From the NCBI RefSeq assembly GCF_021729015.1, contig NZ_JAJQQZ010000002.1, forward strand, positions 248,001 to 312,000: a DNA stretch of 64,000 bases, in the 5' to 3' direction. The number at the start of each line of letters is the position of its first letter. Position 1 is the first letter of the stretch. This DNA comes from Halobacterium rubrum (lineage in GTDB: Archaea > Halobacteriota > Halobacteria > Halobacteriales > Halobacteriaceae). Made by a program: the position numbers and the translations under genes. The notes under the pieces are model-generated. The model was not told where the DNA came from. It made no database searches and saw only the letters and a program-made list of their open reading frames with translations. Below, piece by piece: positions 8,983 through 18,180 of the stretch.

Positions 8983-11138
8983 CTGCGAACGGCTGGAGAG
9001 ACGACGGTGCCGGCAGTGACGGCAGCAGCGACGCCGCCGACGACGCCGGTGGTGACGGCGGCAGCGACGACGACGGCAGCGGCAGCGACCGTGTGCGCGT
9101 GGGGGTCGACGTCGGCGGGACGTTCACCGACGTGGTGTCCGTCCGGGAGGGCGCTGTCCACGTGGAGAAGACGCCATCGACGCCGGAGAATCCGGCCGAG
9201 GGCGCAGTGACCGGGCTGGCGGCCGCCAGCGACGCGGCGGGGTTCGCGCCGGGCGCCGTCTCGTTTCTGAGCCACGGGACGACCGTCGCGACGAACGCCG
9301 TACTCGAGGGCGAGTGGGCGGACGCCGCGCTCGTGACGAACGAGGGGTTCCGGGACGTGCTGGAGATCGGCCGGCAGGCCCGGCCGGACATCTACGACTT
9401 CGACGCCGAGAAACCCGAGCCGGTCGTCCCCCGCAACCGGCGGGTCGAGGTGCCGGGTCGACTCGACGAGCGCGGCGCCGTGCTGGACCCACTGGACGAG
9501 GACGCGGTTCGCGCGGTCGGCCGCGAGCTCGCAGCCGATGAAGGGGTGGACAGCGTCGCCGTCTCGCTTTTGTACAGCTTCGAGGACGACAGCCACGAGC
9601 GCCGGGTCGCCGACCTGCTCCGTGCGGCCGGCGTCGACGCCCCCGTCTCGCTGTCCAGCGACGTGCTGCCCGAGATACGGGAGTACGAGCGCACGCTCGC
9701 CACGGCGCTGAACGCCGCCCTCGTCCCCGTGATGGCCGACTACCTCGCCGGGCTCGAGGCCCGGGTGCGGGAGTTCGGCGTCGACTCGGGGCTGCGGCTG
9801 ATGGGGTCGGGCGGCGGCCTGCTGGCCGCCGACACCGCCCGCGAGCGCCCGGTCGAGACGCTGCTATCCGGGCCGGCCGCGGGCGTCCGGGGCGCGTCGT
9901 TCGTCGCCGAACAGTGCGGGCTCGCCGACGCGCTCACGATGGACATGGGCGGCACGTCGTGTGACGTCTCGCTCGTCCGCGGCGGCGAGCCGGTGGTCGC
10001 GACGGACGTCGCCGTCGGCGACTACGCCGTCGGCGTCCCGACGGTCGACGTGCACGCCGTCGGCTCGGGCGGCGGCTCCGTGGCGTGGGTGGACGACGGC
10101 GGCGCGCTCCACGTCGGCCCGAAGTCCGCCGGCGCCGACCCGGGCCCGGTCTGCTACGGCCGGGGCGGCGGCCGGCCGACGACGACGGACGCCCACTACC
10201 TGCTGGGCCGCATCGACCCCGACCGCTTCCTCGCCGACGACCTCGGCGCCGACGAGGCCGCCGTCCGGGAGGCGTTCGCGCCCGTCTGCGACCACCTCGG
10301 CGCCACGCCCGAGGACGCCGCCCGGGGCGTGCTGGACGTGGCGAACGCGAACCTCCGGCGCGCGCTCCGCGAAGTCTCGGTGGAGCGCGGCCACGACCCG
10401 CGGTCGTTCGCGCTCGTCGCGTTCGGCGGCGCCGGCCCGCTGCACGCCTGCCGACTCGCCGCCGACCTCGGGATGCCCCGGGTAGTCGTGCCGCGCGCGG
10501 CGGGGGTGCTGTCGGCGCTCGGTCTGCTCGTCAGCGACGTACTCCACGACCACGGCGTCTCCCGTGTGAGGCGTGTGGAGGACATCTCCCCCGATGTCGT
10601 GACCGGAGCATTCGCCGGCCTCCGGGAGGACGCCGTCGACCGGCTGGCCGACGAGGGCGTCCCGCCGGCCCGGCGGCGGTTCGAGCGCCGCGCCGACCTC
10701 CGGTACGCCGGCCAGTCGTTCGACCTCTCGGTGCCCGTGCCGGACGGCGACCTCGACGAGTCGGCGGTCGGGTCGCTAGTCGAGCGATTCCACGACCGCC
10801 ACGCCGAGCGCTACGGGCACGCCGACCGCGGCGAGCCGGTGGAGCTGGTGACGCTTCGGCTGCGGGCGCGCGGCGTCGTCGACCCGCCGGCATTCGACCC
10901 GCCAGCCGCCGGGACGACCGCCGCCGACGCAATCCGAGCGGAGCGCCCGGTCGCCTTCGACGGCACGGTCGCCGAGACGCCGATTTACGACCGGAGCCGG
11001 CTGCCCGCCGGCGCGAGCGTCGACGGCCCGGCGGTCGTGGAGGACGACGCGACCACCGTCGTGGTCCACCCGGGTCAGACCGCGGACGTGGACGACCACG
11101 GCCACCTCGTCGTCGACACTGACGGGGGTGAGGCGTGA
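8979..11138 (+). CDS. hyuA: Hydantoinase/oxoprolinase subunit A
   Basis: ATP-using subunit of a hydantoinase/5-oxoprolinase-type cyclic amidohydrolase. The protein of about 719 residues carries the actin-like ATPase motifs GVDVGGTFTDVV, FLSHGTTVATNAVLEG, SGPAAGVRGASFVA, DMGGTSCDVSLV and LVAFGGAGPLHACRLA, in family order. A Ser/Gly/Asp-rich linker of about 35 residues precedes the first motif and is unusual. The GTG at 8979 is chosen for the GGGGGAGGTC ribosome-binding sequence just before it. The stop overlaps the hyuB start, so A and B are translationally coupled. Hydantoin, 5-oxoproline or a related lactam could be the substrate. Confidence 0.9.
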   Translation: MTANGWRDDGAGSDGSSDAADDAGGDGGSDDDGSGSDRVRVGVDVGGTFTDVVSVREGAVHVEKTPSTPENPAEGAVTGLAAASDAAGFAPGAVSFLSHGTTVATNAVLEGEWADAALVTNEGFRDVLEIGRQARPDIYDFDAEKPEPVVPRNRRVEVPGRLDERGAVLDPLDEDAVRAVGRELAADEGVDSVAVSLLYSFEDDSHERRVADLLRAAGVDAPVSLSSDVLPEIREYERTLATALNAALVPVMADYLAGLEARVREFGVDSGLRLMGSGGGLLAADTARERPVETLLSGPAAGVRGASFVAEQCGLADALTMDMGGTSCDVSLVRGGEPVVATDVAVGDYAVGVPTVDVHAVGSGGGSVAWVDDGGALHVGPKSAGADPGPVCYGRGGGRPTTTDAHYLLGRIDPDRFLADDLGADEAAVREAFAPVCDHLGATPEDAARGVLDVANANLRRALREVSVERGHDPRSFALVAFGGAGPLHACRLAADLGMPRVVVPRAAGVLSALGLLVSDVLHDHGVSRVRRVEDISPDVVTGAFAGLREDAVDRLADEGVPPARRRFERRADLRYAGQSFDLSVPVPDGDLDESAVGSLVERFHDRHAERYGHADRGEPVELVTLRLRARGVVDPPAFDPPAAGTTAADAIRAERPVAFDGTVAETPIYDRSRLPAGASVDGPAVVEDDATTVVVHPGQTADVDDHGHLVVDTDGGEA

Positions 11139-12910
11139 TGGTCGACGCCGTCACGCTGGAGGTCGTGCGCAACGCCTGCGAGTCCATCGCCGAGGAGATG
11201 AACGCCGACCTCGTGCGGACGGGCTACTCGCCGAACATCAAGGAGCGCCGGGACTGCTCGACGGCGCTGTTCGACGCCGACGGCGACCTCGTCGCGCAGG
11301 CGGAGACGATGCCCGTCCACCTCGGCGCGATGCCGTTCTCCGTCGCGGCGGCCGTCGACGCCTTCGACGGCGACCTCGCGCCGGGCGACGCCGTCCTCCT
11401 CAACGACCCGTTCCGTGGCGGCGCCCACCTCCCCGACCTCACGCTCGTCTCTCCCGTGTACGCCGAGCCCGAGTCCGGCGGCAGCGACCCGGAGCTCGTG
11501 GCGTACGCCGCGAACCGCGCGCACCACGCCGACGTCGGCGGGTCGACGGCCGGCTCGGTCGCCGCCGACTCCACGGAGATCTACCAGGAGGGCCTGCGGA
11601 TTCCACCAGTCAAGCTCGTCGAGGGCGGCGAGGTCGACGAGGACGTGCTGGCCCTGCTGCTGGCGAACACCCGGACGCCCGACGAGCGCCGGGGCGACGT
11701 GCGCGCCCAGCGAGCCGCCAACGAGACGGCCCGCGAGCGCGTCCACGACCTCCTCGACGAGCACGGCGCCGGCGGGCTCGCGGCGGCCTTCGACGAGATT
11801 CAGGACTACTCCGAGCGCCGGATGCGCGCCGAACTCCGCGAGCTACCCGACGGCGCGTTCTCGTTCGCGGACGTCCTCGACAGCGACGGCCGCGGCGCCA
11901 CCGACCTGCCGGTCGAAGCCGCCGTCACCGTCGACGGCGACGAGGTGTCCGTGGACTTCGCCGGCTCCGCGCCGCAGACCGAGGGGCCGGTGAACGCCGT
12001 CTTCGCCGTGACCGCCTCCGCGACCTACTACGCTGTTCGATGCGTCACCGACCCGGGGATTCCGCCGAACGCCGGCTGCTACCGGCCCGTCGCCATCGAC
12101 GCGCCCGAGCGCAGCATCGTGAACCCCGAGCCGCCGGCGGCGGTCGTCGGCGGGAACCTCGAGACGAGCCAGCGCGTCACCGACGTCGTGCTCGGCGCGT
12201 TCGCCGAAGCCGTCCCCGACCGCGTGCCGGCGGCCGGACAGGGCACGATGAACAACGTCACCTTCGGCGGCACCGACCCACGAAACGGAGAGCCGTACGC
12301 GTTCTACGAGACCGAGGGCGGCGGGTTCGGCGGTCGGCCAGAGGGCGACGGGCTGGACGCCGTCCACGTCCACATGAGCAACACGATGAACACGCCCGTC
12401 GAGGTGCTGGAGACGGCGTACCCGCTGCGGGTCCGGGCGTACGCGCTCCGGCCGGACTCGGGGGGCGCGGGCGCCAGCCGCGGCGGTCTCGGCCTTCGGC
12501 GGGACGTCGAGGTCCGCGACCACGAGGCCCGGTTCAGCCTGCTCGCCGACCGCCACCGCAACGCGCCCTACGGGCTGGCTGGCGGCGAACCCGGCACGCG
12601 CGGCGAGGTGCTGGCGTTCGAGGACGGCGAGTACGGCGCCGACGGCCACGACGGCGAGGACGATGAGGACGAGCACGGGGAGCGCCTCCCGGAGAAGTGC
12701 GTGCGCGTCCTCTCACCGGGGACCGTCGTGAGCATCCGAACGCCGGGCGGCGGCGGGCACGGCGACCCCGGGGAGCGCGACGCGGACGCCGTCTGCCGGG
12801 ACCTCGCCCTCGGGAAGCTCACCCGGGAGTACGTCCGAGAACACCACCCGGGAGTGCTGGACGACGACGCCGGCGGACGGCACAACACCGACGGCGAGGC
12901 AGACGAGTAG
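11138..12910 (+). CDS. hyuB: Hydantoinase/oxoprolinase subunit B
   Basis: Partner of HyuA in the ATP-dependent opening of a cyclic amide. The 590-residue protein begins with the family N-terminus TLEVVRNACESIAEEM, then has SPNIKERRDCSTALFD, VLLNDPFRGGAHLPD, NRAHHADVGGSTAGSV and the glycine-rich GQGTMNNVTFGG and TPGGGGHGDPGERD near the C-terminus. The His and Asp clusters are those expected for the metal and active site. An acidic insertion (GHDGEDDEDEHGER, about residue 505) is a haloarchaeal addition. The ATG shares a TGATG overlap with the hyuA stop. Confidence 0.92.
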   Translation: MVDAVTLEVVRNACESIAEEMNADLVRTGYSPNIKERRDCSTALFDADGDLVAQAETMPVHLGAMPFSVAAAVDAFDGDLAPGDAVLLNDPFRGGAHLPDLTLVSPVYAEPESGGSDPELVAYAANRAHHADVGGSTAGSVAADSTEIYQEGLRIPPVKLVEGGEVDEDVLALLLANTRTPDERRGDVRAQRAANETARERVHDLLDEHGAGGLAAAFDEIQDYSERRMRAELRELPDGAFSFADVLDSDGRGATDLPVEAAVTVDGDEVSVDFAGSAPQTEGPVNAVFAVTASATYYAVRCVTDPGIPPNAGCYRPVAIDAPERSIVNPEPPAAVVGGNLETSQRVTDVVLGAFAEAVPDRVPAAGQGTMNNVTFGGTDPRNGEPYAFYETEGGGFGGRPEGDGLDAVHVHMSNTMNTPVEVLETAYPLRVRAYALRPDSGGAGASRGGLGLRRDVEVRDHEARFSLLADRHRNAPYGLAGGEPGTRGEVLAFEDGEYGADGHDGEDDEDEHGERLPEKCVRVLSPGTVVSIRTPGGGGHGDPGERDADAVCRDLALGKLTREYVREHHPGVLDDDAGGRHNTDGEADE

Positions 12911-12924
12911 CCCGGACGGCTCGT

Positions 12925-13470
12925 TCAGGTGTCGCTGTCGCCGTCACCGCCGGGACCGTCGTCGAAGCGTTCTGCGGCGGACTCGAACCCGAGTTCGGCC
13001 TGCTCGTCGCTCCGGCGGCGCTCGGCAGCGGCGATGGCTTCCGGGTCGGGGTTCACGTCGTCGTCGACGCGCGCCCACGAGTCGTGGACCTTCGCGTGAC
13101 ACCACCGGCAGAGGTAGACGGTTATCTCGTGGCCGACGTCCTCGTCGCTGTCGTACGCGAGGTGGTGCTCCTCGAGCAGCGGCCGGTCGTCGTCGCTGTG
13201 GGCGCGCCGGCGCTCCGCGAGCCCGCAGCGCACGCACTCGCGGTCGCGCTGCCGACACCGGTAGTGCGGACAGTCCGCCCACGCCCAGTCGCCGTCGGCG
13301 ACCGGACACCGGAAGTCGTCGTCGCGGCGTTCGGCGGCGAACTCGCGGTCCTGCTCCGGGAACTCGAAGGCGTACCGGCACTTGCCGTCGTCGGTGGCGT
13401 GGTCGCAGACGCCGGCGTGCTCGTAGGGGTCCTCGACCCCGACGGCGGTCCCGGTCGGCGTCTTCTTCAT
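12925..13470 (-). CDS. HNH-type zinc protein, haloarchaeal
   Basis: A 181-residue cysteine-rich protein. Toward the C-terminus it has an HNH-like arrangement: CVRCGLAERR, then LLEEHHLAYDSDED, then YLCRWCHAKVHDSW. An earlier run of cysteines (CDHATDDGKC, FRCPVADGDW, DCPHYRCRQRDREC) may form a second zinc site. This suggests an HNH nuclease-like fold, but the genome context gives no DNA-processing partner and the protein may simply bind zinc. The start MKKTPTGTAVG is the ATG complementary to 13468-13470. The gene converges on hyuB. Confidence 0.68.
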   Translation of the reverse strand: MKKTPTGTAVGVEDPYEHAGVCDHATDDGKCRYAFEFPEQDREFAAERRDDDFRCPVADGDWAWADCPHYRCRQRDRECVRCGLAERRRAHSDDDRPLLEEHHLAYDSDEDVGHEITVYLCRWCHAKVHDSWARVDDDVNPDPEAIAAAERRRSDEQAELGFESAAERFDDGPGGDGDSDT

Positions 13471-13530
13471 CGTCGACGTGTCGTGGCTGCGCGGGGTAAC
13501 GCTTTTCGCCGCCCGCGTGCGACTGCGACC

Positions 13531-13884
13531 GTGCACGTCCGCCACGACCCCGGCGACGGCGAGGACGTCCGGACGCTCGCCGGCTCCGTCGACACGGCCG
13601 ACTCGTTCCTCTCGCAGGCCCGCGGGCTGATGTTCCGCTCGTCGATTCCCGACGACTACGCGCTCGTGTTCCCGTTCGGCGAGCCGTCGGTGCGGGACGC
13701 CCACATGGTGTTCGTGCCGTTCGACATCGACGCCGTCTGGGTCGAAAACGAGGAAGTCCAGCACGTCGAGACGATGTCGGCGTGGACCGGACGCGCGGAA
13801 GCGCGCTGCGACACGCTCGTCGAACTGCCGGCGGGCGCCGCAGACGGCGTCAGCGTCGGCGACCGCGTCTGGGTCGACGACTAG
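13531..13884 (+). CDS. DUF192 family protein
   Basis: A 117-residue protein with the DUF192 pattern: FLSQARGLMFRSSIPDDYAL near residue 28, a central aromatic and hydrophobic block (AHMVFVPFDIDAVWVE), and a C-terminal ELPAGAADGVSVGDRV. The family is an uncharacterised small beta fold common in archaea and bacteria. The start is GTG at 13531, placed exactly 27 bases after a CTTTTCGC box, so the transcript should be leaderless. The final codons overlap the convergent HtrA gene by four bases. Confidence 0.87.
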   Translation: MHVRHDPGDGEDVRTLAGSVDTADSFLSQARGLMFRSSIPDDYALVFPFGEPSVRDAHMVFVPFDIDAVWVENEEVQHVETMSAWTGRAEARCDTLVELPAGAADGVSVGDRVWVDD

Positions 13885-14951
13885 TTCTCCGAGCGAACGC
13901 CGAGTTCGACGTCCACCGTCCGGCGCTCGCCGTCCCGCAGGAACTCGACGGTGACCGTGTCCCCGGGACTGGTCTGGAGTGCAAGCAGGCTGAGCAGCTG
14001 CTCGAAGGTGTCGACGTCGGTGCCGTCCACGGACAGCACCACGTCGCCGCCGACGCGGACGCGCTCGCCGTCCACGAACGCGGTGTCGTCGCTGCCCTCC
14101 AGCAGGTCCGCCGACGGCCCGGTCGAGTCGACCGACACCACCAGCAGCCCCCGAGGTTCGTCGAGGCCGTTGGCTTCCGCGACGGCCGGCGTCACCGCCG
14201 TGAACGCCAGCCCGACGTAGGAGTGCTCGTACTCGCCGTCCGCCACGAGACTCGGAATCACTCGCTCGGTGAGCGCCGCCGAGATGCCGAACCCGATGTT
14301 GTCCCCGCCGCCGGAGTTGATTACTGCCACCACCTCGCTGTCCAGCGACATCAGCGGCCCGCCGCTGTTGCCCGGGTTCACGGCAGCGTCGGTCTGGACG
14401 GCGTCGGGAATCCGGTAGCCCGTCGGCGCCGGAATCGCGCGGTCCGTCCCACTCACAACGCCGGTCGTCACCGACCCGCTGAGCGCGAACGGGTTCCCGA
14501 TGGCGACGACCTCCTGGCCGACCACCGGCTCGCTCGACTGCAGCGGGAGTGGTGACGCCGCAGCCGGCGGGTCCGGGACCTCGACGGCGGCCAGGTCGCT
14601 GTTGGGGTCCGCGCCCAGCACCGACCCCGTCCGCCACTCGCCGTCGTTGAACCGCAGGTCGACCTCGCTGGCCGCACCGACCACGTGCTCGTTGGTCACC
14701 ATCACCGAGTCGTCGTACACCCACCCCGTCCCCTGCCCGGTGTCGGCCTGCACCAGCACCACGGAGTCGACGCTCTCCCGGTACACCTCGGTGTAGACGC
14801 TCTCCGCGCCGGACTGCGTACTCGTTGCCGGGTCACTCGTCGTCGCTTCATCCGTCGTCGCGTCCTGACTCGTCGGCGCCCCGCTGCAGCCAGCTACTCC
14901 GGCAACCAGCGCGCCCGCCCCCAGCCGGAGAACGTCGCGTCGGCTCGGCAT
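13881..14951 (-). CDS. HtrA/Deg-like serine protease, Tat lipoprotein
   Basis: Predicted exported quality-control protease. The N-terminus is a Tat signal (MPSRRDVLRLGAGALVAG) with a lipobox around VAGCSG, so the mature protein would be lipid-anchored outside the membrane. A Thr/Ser-rich linker follows. The trypsin-like domain has all three catalytic residues: His in VTNEHVVGAA, Asp in ADPNSDLAAVEV and Ser in NPGNSGGPLMS. A C-terminal PDZ domain spans about residues 255-350 (VGGDVVLSVDGTDVD). Length is 356 residues. It converges on the DUF192 gene; the tRNA-Ser region lies upstream. Confidence 0.92.
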   Translation of the reverse strand: MPSRRDVLRLGAGALVAGVAGCSGAPTSQDATTDEATTSDPATSTQSGAESVYTEVYRESVDSVVLVQADTGQGTGWVYDDSVMVTNEHVVGAASEVDLRFNDGEWRTGSVLGADPNSDLAAVEVPDPPAAASPLPLQSSEPVVGQEVVAIGNPFALSGSVTTGVVSGTDRAIPAPTGYRIPDAVQTDAAVNPGNSGGPLMSLDSEVVAVINSGGGDNIGFGISAALTERVIPSLVADGEYEHSYVGLAFTAVTPAVAEANGLDEPRGLLVVSVDSTGPSADLLEGSDDTAFVDGERVRVGGDVVLSVDGTDVDTFEQLLSLLALQTSPGDTVTVEFLRDGERRTVDVELGVRSEN

Positions 14952-15082
14952 GGAGTCTGTCACTACCCGTCTGTACGGGCGAATACCGGGAATAGCTTCG
15001 GGACGCCGCACGCAGTGCTGGTGGCCGGACAGTGCGGGACAGGGCGAGAGAGCCACGGCTCGACGTCGCGAGTTCCGGAGAA

Positions 15083-15103
15083 CGCCGAGGAGGAGATTTG
15101 AAC
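15083..15103 (-). repeat. Partial tRNA-Ser 3'-end copy (att-like)
   Basis: These 21 bases are identical to 15285-15305, the 3' end of the tRNA-Ser gene, 202 bp away. Weaker similarity continues about ten bases into the 3' flank (GTTCCGGAGAA against GTTCCAGAGAAG). Such duplications are typical attachment-site remnants left when an element integrates at a tRNA gene. Confidence 0.75.
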
Positions 15104-15137
15104 CAGAGCGAGACGGTCGCTCCCTCCGGTCGCCGTC

Positions 15138-15189
15138 ATCAGAAATCGAGGATTTCTGATTGCCTCGAAAATCGCGTAGCGATTTTCGA
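15138..15189. repeat. Paired 10-3-10 hairpins, 52-bp module
   Basis: Two perfect inverted repeats. The first is ATCAGAAATC-GAG-GATTTCTGAT (15138-15160). The second is TCGAAAATCGC-GTA-GCGATTTTCGA (15165-15189). Four bases separate them and the total is 52 bp. The same total length and geometry recur inside etfA (58692-58743), with unrelated arm sequences. Confidence 0.88.
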
Positions 15190-15284
15190 ACGCTGCGTCT
15201 CGCAGGGCTCAAATCTCCCTCGTCGACACGCTACCGCACGACCAGCGACATAGCCGTCGTTGGCCGGTGCAGGTTCCAGAGAAG

Positions 15285-15369
15285 CGCCGAGGAGGAGATT
15301 TGAACTCCTGAGTCCGTGTGGACAGTTGCTCTCGAAGCAACCGCCTTGGCCAGGCTAGGCTACCTCGGC
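15285..15369 (-). tRNA. tRNA-Ser (anticodon CGA)
   Basis: Read on the minus strand, the 85-base gene has a GCCGAGG/CCTCGGC acceptor stem with discriminator G. The anticodon loop is TTCGAGA (anticodon CGA, decoding UCG) on a GGTTGC/GCAACT stem. The long variable arm GTCCACACGGAC and the GGAGTTCAAATCTCC T-arm are those of a serine tRNA. No CCA is encoded. A TATA-like ACTAAACTC about 29 bases upstream (about 15394-15402) should drive it. There is no intron. Confidence 0.95.
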
Positions 15370-15470
15370 TCGTTCGATGCGAGGCCGTCCGCGAGTTTAG
15401 TGGTTTCGGTTCGGCAAACGCGCGTCGTGCTAACCGGTAACGATAAACCGGCAGCGGGGAACGTCGTGGT

Positions 15471-16423
<953 letters not shown>

Positions 16424-16427
<4 letters not shown>

Positions 16428-16918
16428 TCGCGGAGGACGTACGCCAGTAGCGTCCCTCCGAACAGCAGCGTGAGCAGCGCGGTCAGCGGGAGGCTGCTCG
16501 GTCCGAGTGTGTAGACCACCAGTGCGACCGCCGCGACGACCAGCGACAGCGCCGCCGTCGAGAACACGTGGACGACGACGGACTGCGTGACGCGGCCGTC
16601 TCGGCCGACGTCGACGCCGAGGCCGACGGCGTGTTCGGCGGCGTCGTACGCGACCACGGCGCCGACGCCGCCGACGAGCGCGTACCCCGGGTCGATGCCG
16701 GTCGCCGCGCCGAGGATGACGCCGACGGCCAGCGCCGCGGCGCCGACGGAGACGAACCGGCGGTTGCCCTGGAGGCCGCCGCCGACGACGAGGAGCGCGC
16801 CGGCAGCGCCCGCGGCGAGGCCGGTGCTGGAGCCCAGCGTCGGCACCAGTGCGACGACCGCCGCGACGGCCGCGGGGAGGACGGCGCGCGTCGGCGGGCG
16901 GGCGTCGAACTCGCTCAC
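16424..16918 (-). CDS. Small membrane protein of the MoxR/DUF58 cluster
   Basis: A 164-residue protein with five or six hydrophobic segments and little else: AVVALVPTLGSSTGLAAG, then GAAALAVGVILGAATG, and a C-terminal ALLTLLFGGTLLAYVLRD. The start is GTG (complement of 16916-16918), reading VSEFDARPPTRAV and overlapping the DUF58 stop by four bases, so it is the last gene of that operon. Small proteins like this recur in haloarchaeal DUF58 clusters (I recall the label DUF7519, not verified). Its role is probably structural within the same membrane complex. Confidence 0.72.
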
Positions 16919-18180
16919 GCCGACCACCCCCGTTCGGCGTCGGCGACCGCCAGCGCCAGCGAGTCGTCGGCGCCCCAGTCGATGACGCGGACGCCCGCGG
17001 CGCGCAGCGACCGGATGCGGACGGCGCGCTCCATGCGCGCGAACTGCTGGCCGAGCGTCTCCGAGCCGGTGACGTCCGGCGACACCACCGTCACCGGGTG
17101 GCCGCTGGCCTCCAGACGGCGGACGTACTCGGCGGCGTCGTCGTCGACGAGCGGCGAACAGAACACCACCTGTGCGTCGTCGGGGAGGTGTTTGCGGAGC
17201 CGGCGGAACACGAGCGCGCCGAGGAACCGGCGGTCGGGCGCCGACACCGAGAAGCCGCGGTCGCGCGCCAGGAGTTCTTCGAGGCGCGCGCTGTGTTCGC
17301 GGCCGAGACCTGGTGCGAGCCACGCCCAGTGCGGGCCCAGCGACGCCACGCCGACCTGGTCACCGGAGTCGAGGAGCGCCGACGCGACACCGCCCGCGGC
17401 TTCGACGCCGTACTCGACCGCGTTCGTACCGTCGGCGTCACCGACGTGGGCGGCGCGCCGGGTGTCGACGACCGCGACGACGGTGGCGGCTCGCTCCTCA
17501 CGGAACTGGATGGTGGCGAGTTCGCCGTCGCGGGCGAGGCGCTTCCAGTCCACTCTGCTCAGGGGGTCGCCCGAGCGGTACTCGCGGGTCGCGTGGAACT
17601 CCACGCCCGAGCCGCCCGTCGACGTCGGGACGCGACCGACGCGCTGGACGGTCTGCTCGCGCAGCGGGAACGACTCCAGCGCGGGGAGGTCCGGCACGCA
17701 CGCCAGCGCCGTGTCGGCCGGGACCGAGGTCCGCGTCTCGTGGCTGCCCGTGACGTCGCGGGCGACCATGTCGACGGTGCCGAACTGGTGGTCGCCCCGG
17801 GCGGCTTCTACGGTGTAGGTGACCGTCGCCGACTTGCCCGCTCGGAGCGCGGTGGCGAGCCGGGGCGTGCCGTCGACGACAGCCAGCGTGTCTGGGACGC
17901 CGTCGATCAGCCGGAGGTCCGGGAGGAACGACCCCTCGTTGGTCACCGTCAGCGTCACCTGGACCTCGTCGCCGCGCTCGGGATCGTCGTCGGACACCGA
18001 CCGTTCGACGGTCAGCGACGGCGTCGGTGGCGTGAACAGCTTCGCGTAGCCGGCGACGGCGGCGCCGAACACGCCGAGCACGAGGACGCCGGGGACGCGC
18101 GTCGTGGCGCCGATGGCGATCGCGACGAGGGACAGCGCGACCGCGCCCCGCCAGCGGTGGGTCTGCTCGGACACCATCAC
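16915..18180 (-). CDS. DUF58 domain protein
   Basis: A 421-residue membrane-anchored protein. Two hydrophobic helices lie near the N-terminus (about residues 12-46), then a beta-rich extracellular-type domain with SVSDDDPERGDEVQVTLTV. The DUF58 signature GVEFHATREYRSGDPLSRVD and WKRLARDG follows at about residues 193-220, then a von Willebrand-like region (TVVAVVDTRRAAHVGD). Such proteins are thought to be clients or partners of MoxR ATPases. The start overlaps the upstream gene by four bases. Confidence 0.9.
   Translation of the reverse strand: MMVSEQTHRWRGAVALSLVAIAIGATTRVPGVLVLGVFGAAVAGYAKLFTPPTPSLTVERSVSDDDPERGDEVQVTLTVTNEGSFLPDLRLIDGVPDTLAVVDGTPRLATALRAGKSATVTYTVEAARGDHQFGTVDMVARDVTGSHETRTSVPADTALACVPDLPALESFPLREQTVQRVGRVPTSTGGSGVEFHATREYRSGDPLSRVDWKRLARDGELATIQFREERAATVVAVVDTRRAAHVGDADGTNAVEYGVEAAGGVASALLDSGDQVGVASLGPHWAWLAPGLGREHSARLEELLARDRGFSVSAPDRRFLGALVFRRLRKHLPDDAQVVFCSPLVDDDAAEYVRRLEASGHPVTVVSPDVTGSETLGQQFARMERAVRIRSLRAAGVRVIDWGADDSLALAVADAERGWSA

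Larger units (their letters stand above)
14952..15284. other. Gene-free stretch with tRNA-Ser relics and palindromes
   Basis: No protein gene is visible. The stretch holds the HtrA upstream region, then a partial copy of the tRNA-Ser 3' end (15083-15103), a small hairpin GAGCGA/TCGCTC (15106-15122), the paired hairpins at 15138-15189, and an inverted relic around CTCAAATCTCCCTCG (15208-15222). The arrangement suggests debris from repeated events at the tRNA 3' end rather than a living element: no integrase is present. Confidence 0.6.

Noticed and set aside
6365-9019. An 884-residue open frame on the plus strand opposite the DUF2070 and guaA genes
   Set aside because: It is a GC-rich antisense shadow: composition is Val/Asp/Gly/Arg repeated without family motifs, while the minus-strand genes have clear domains.
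12925-14724. A 599-residue minus-strand frame covering the HNH gene and the HtrA region
   Set aside because: Only the 3' 181 codons match a plausible protein (HNH); the rest is a shifted shadow of the HtrA gene and of the DUF192 gene.
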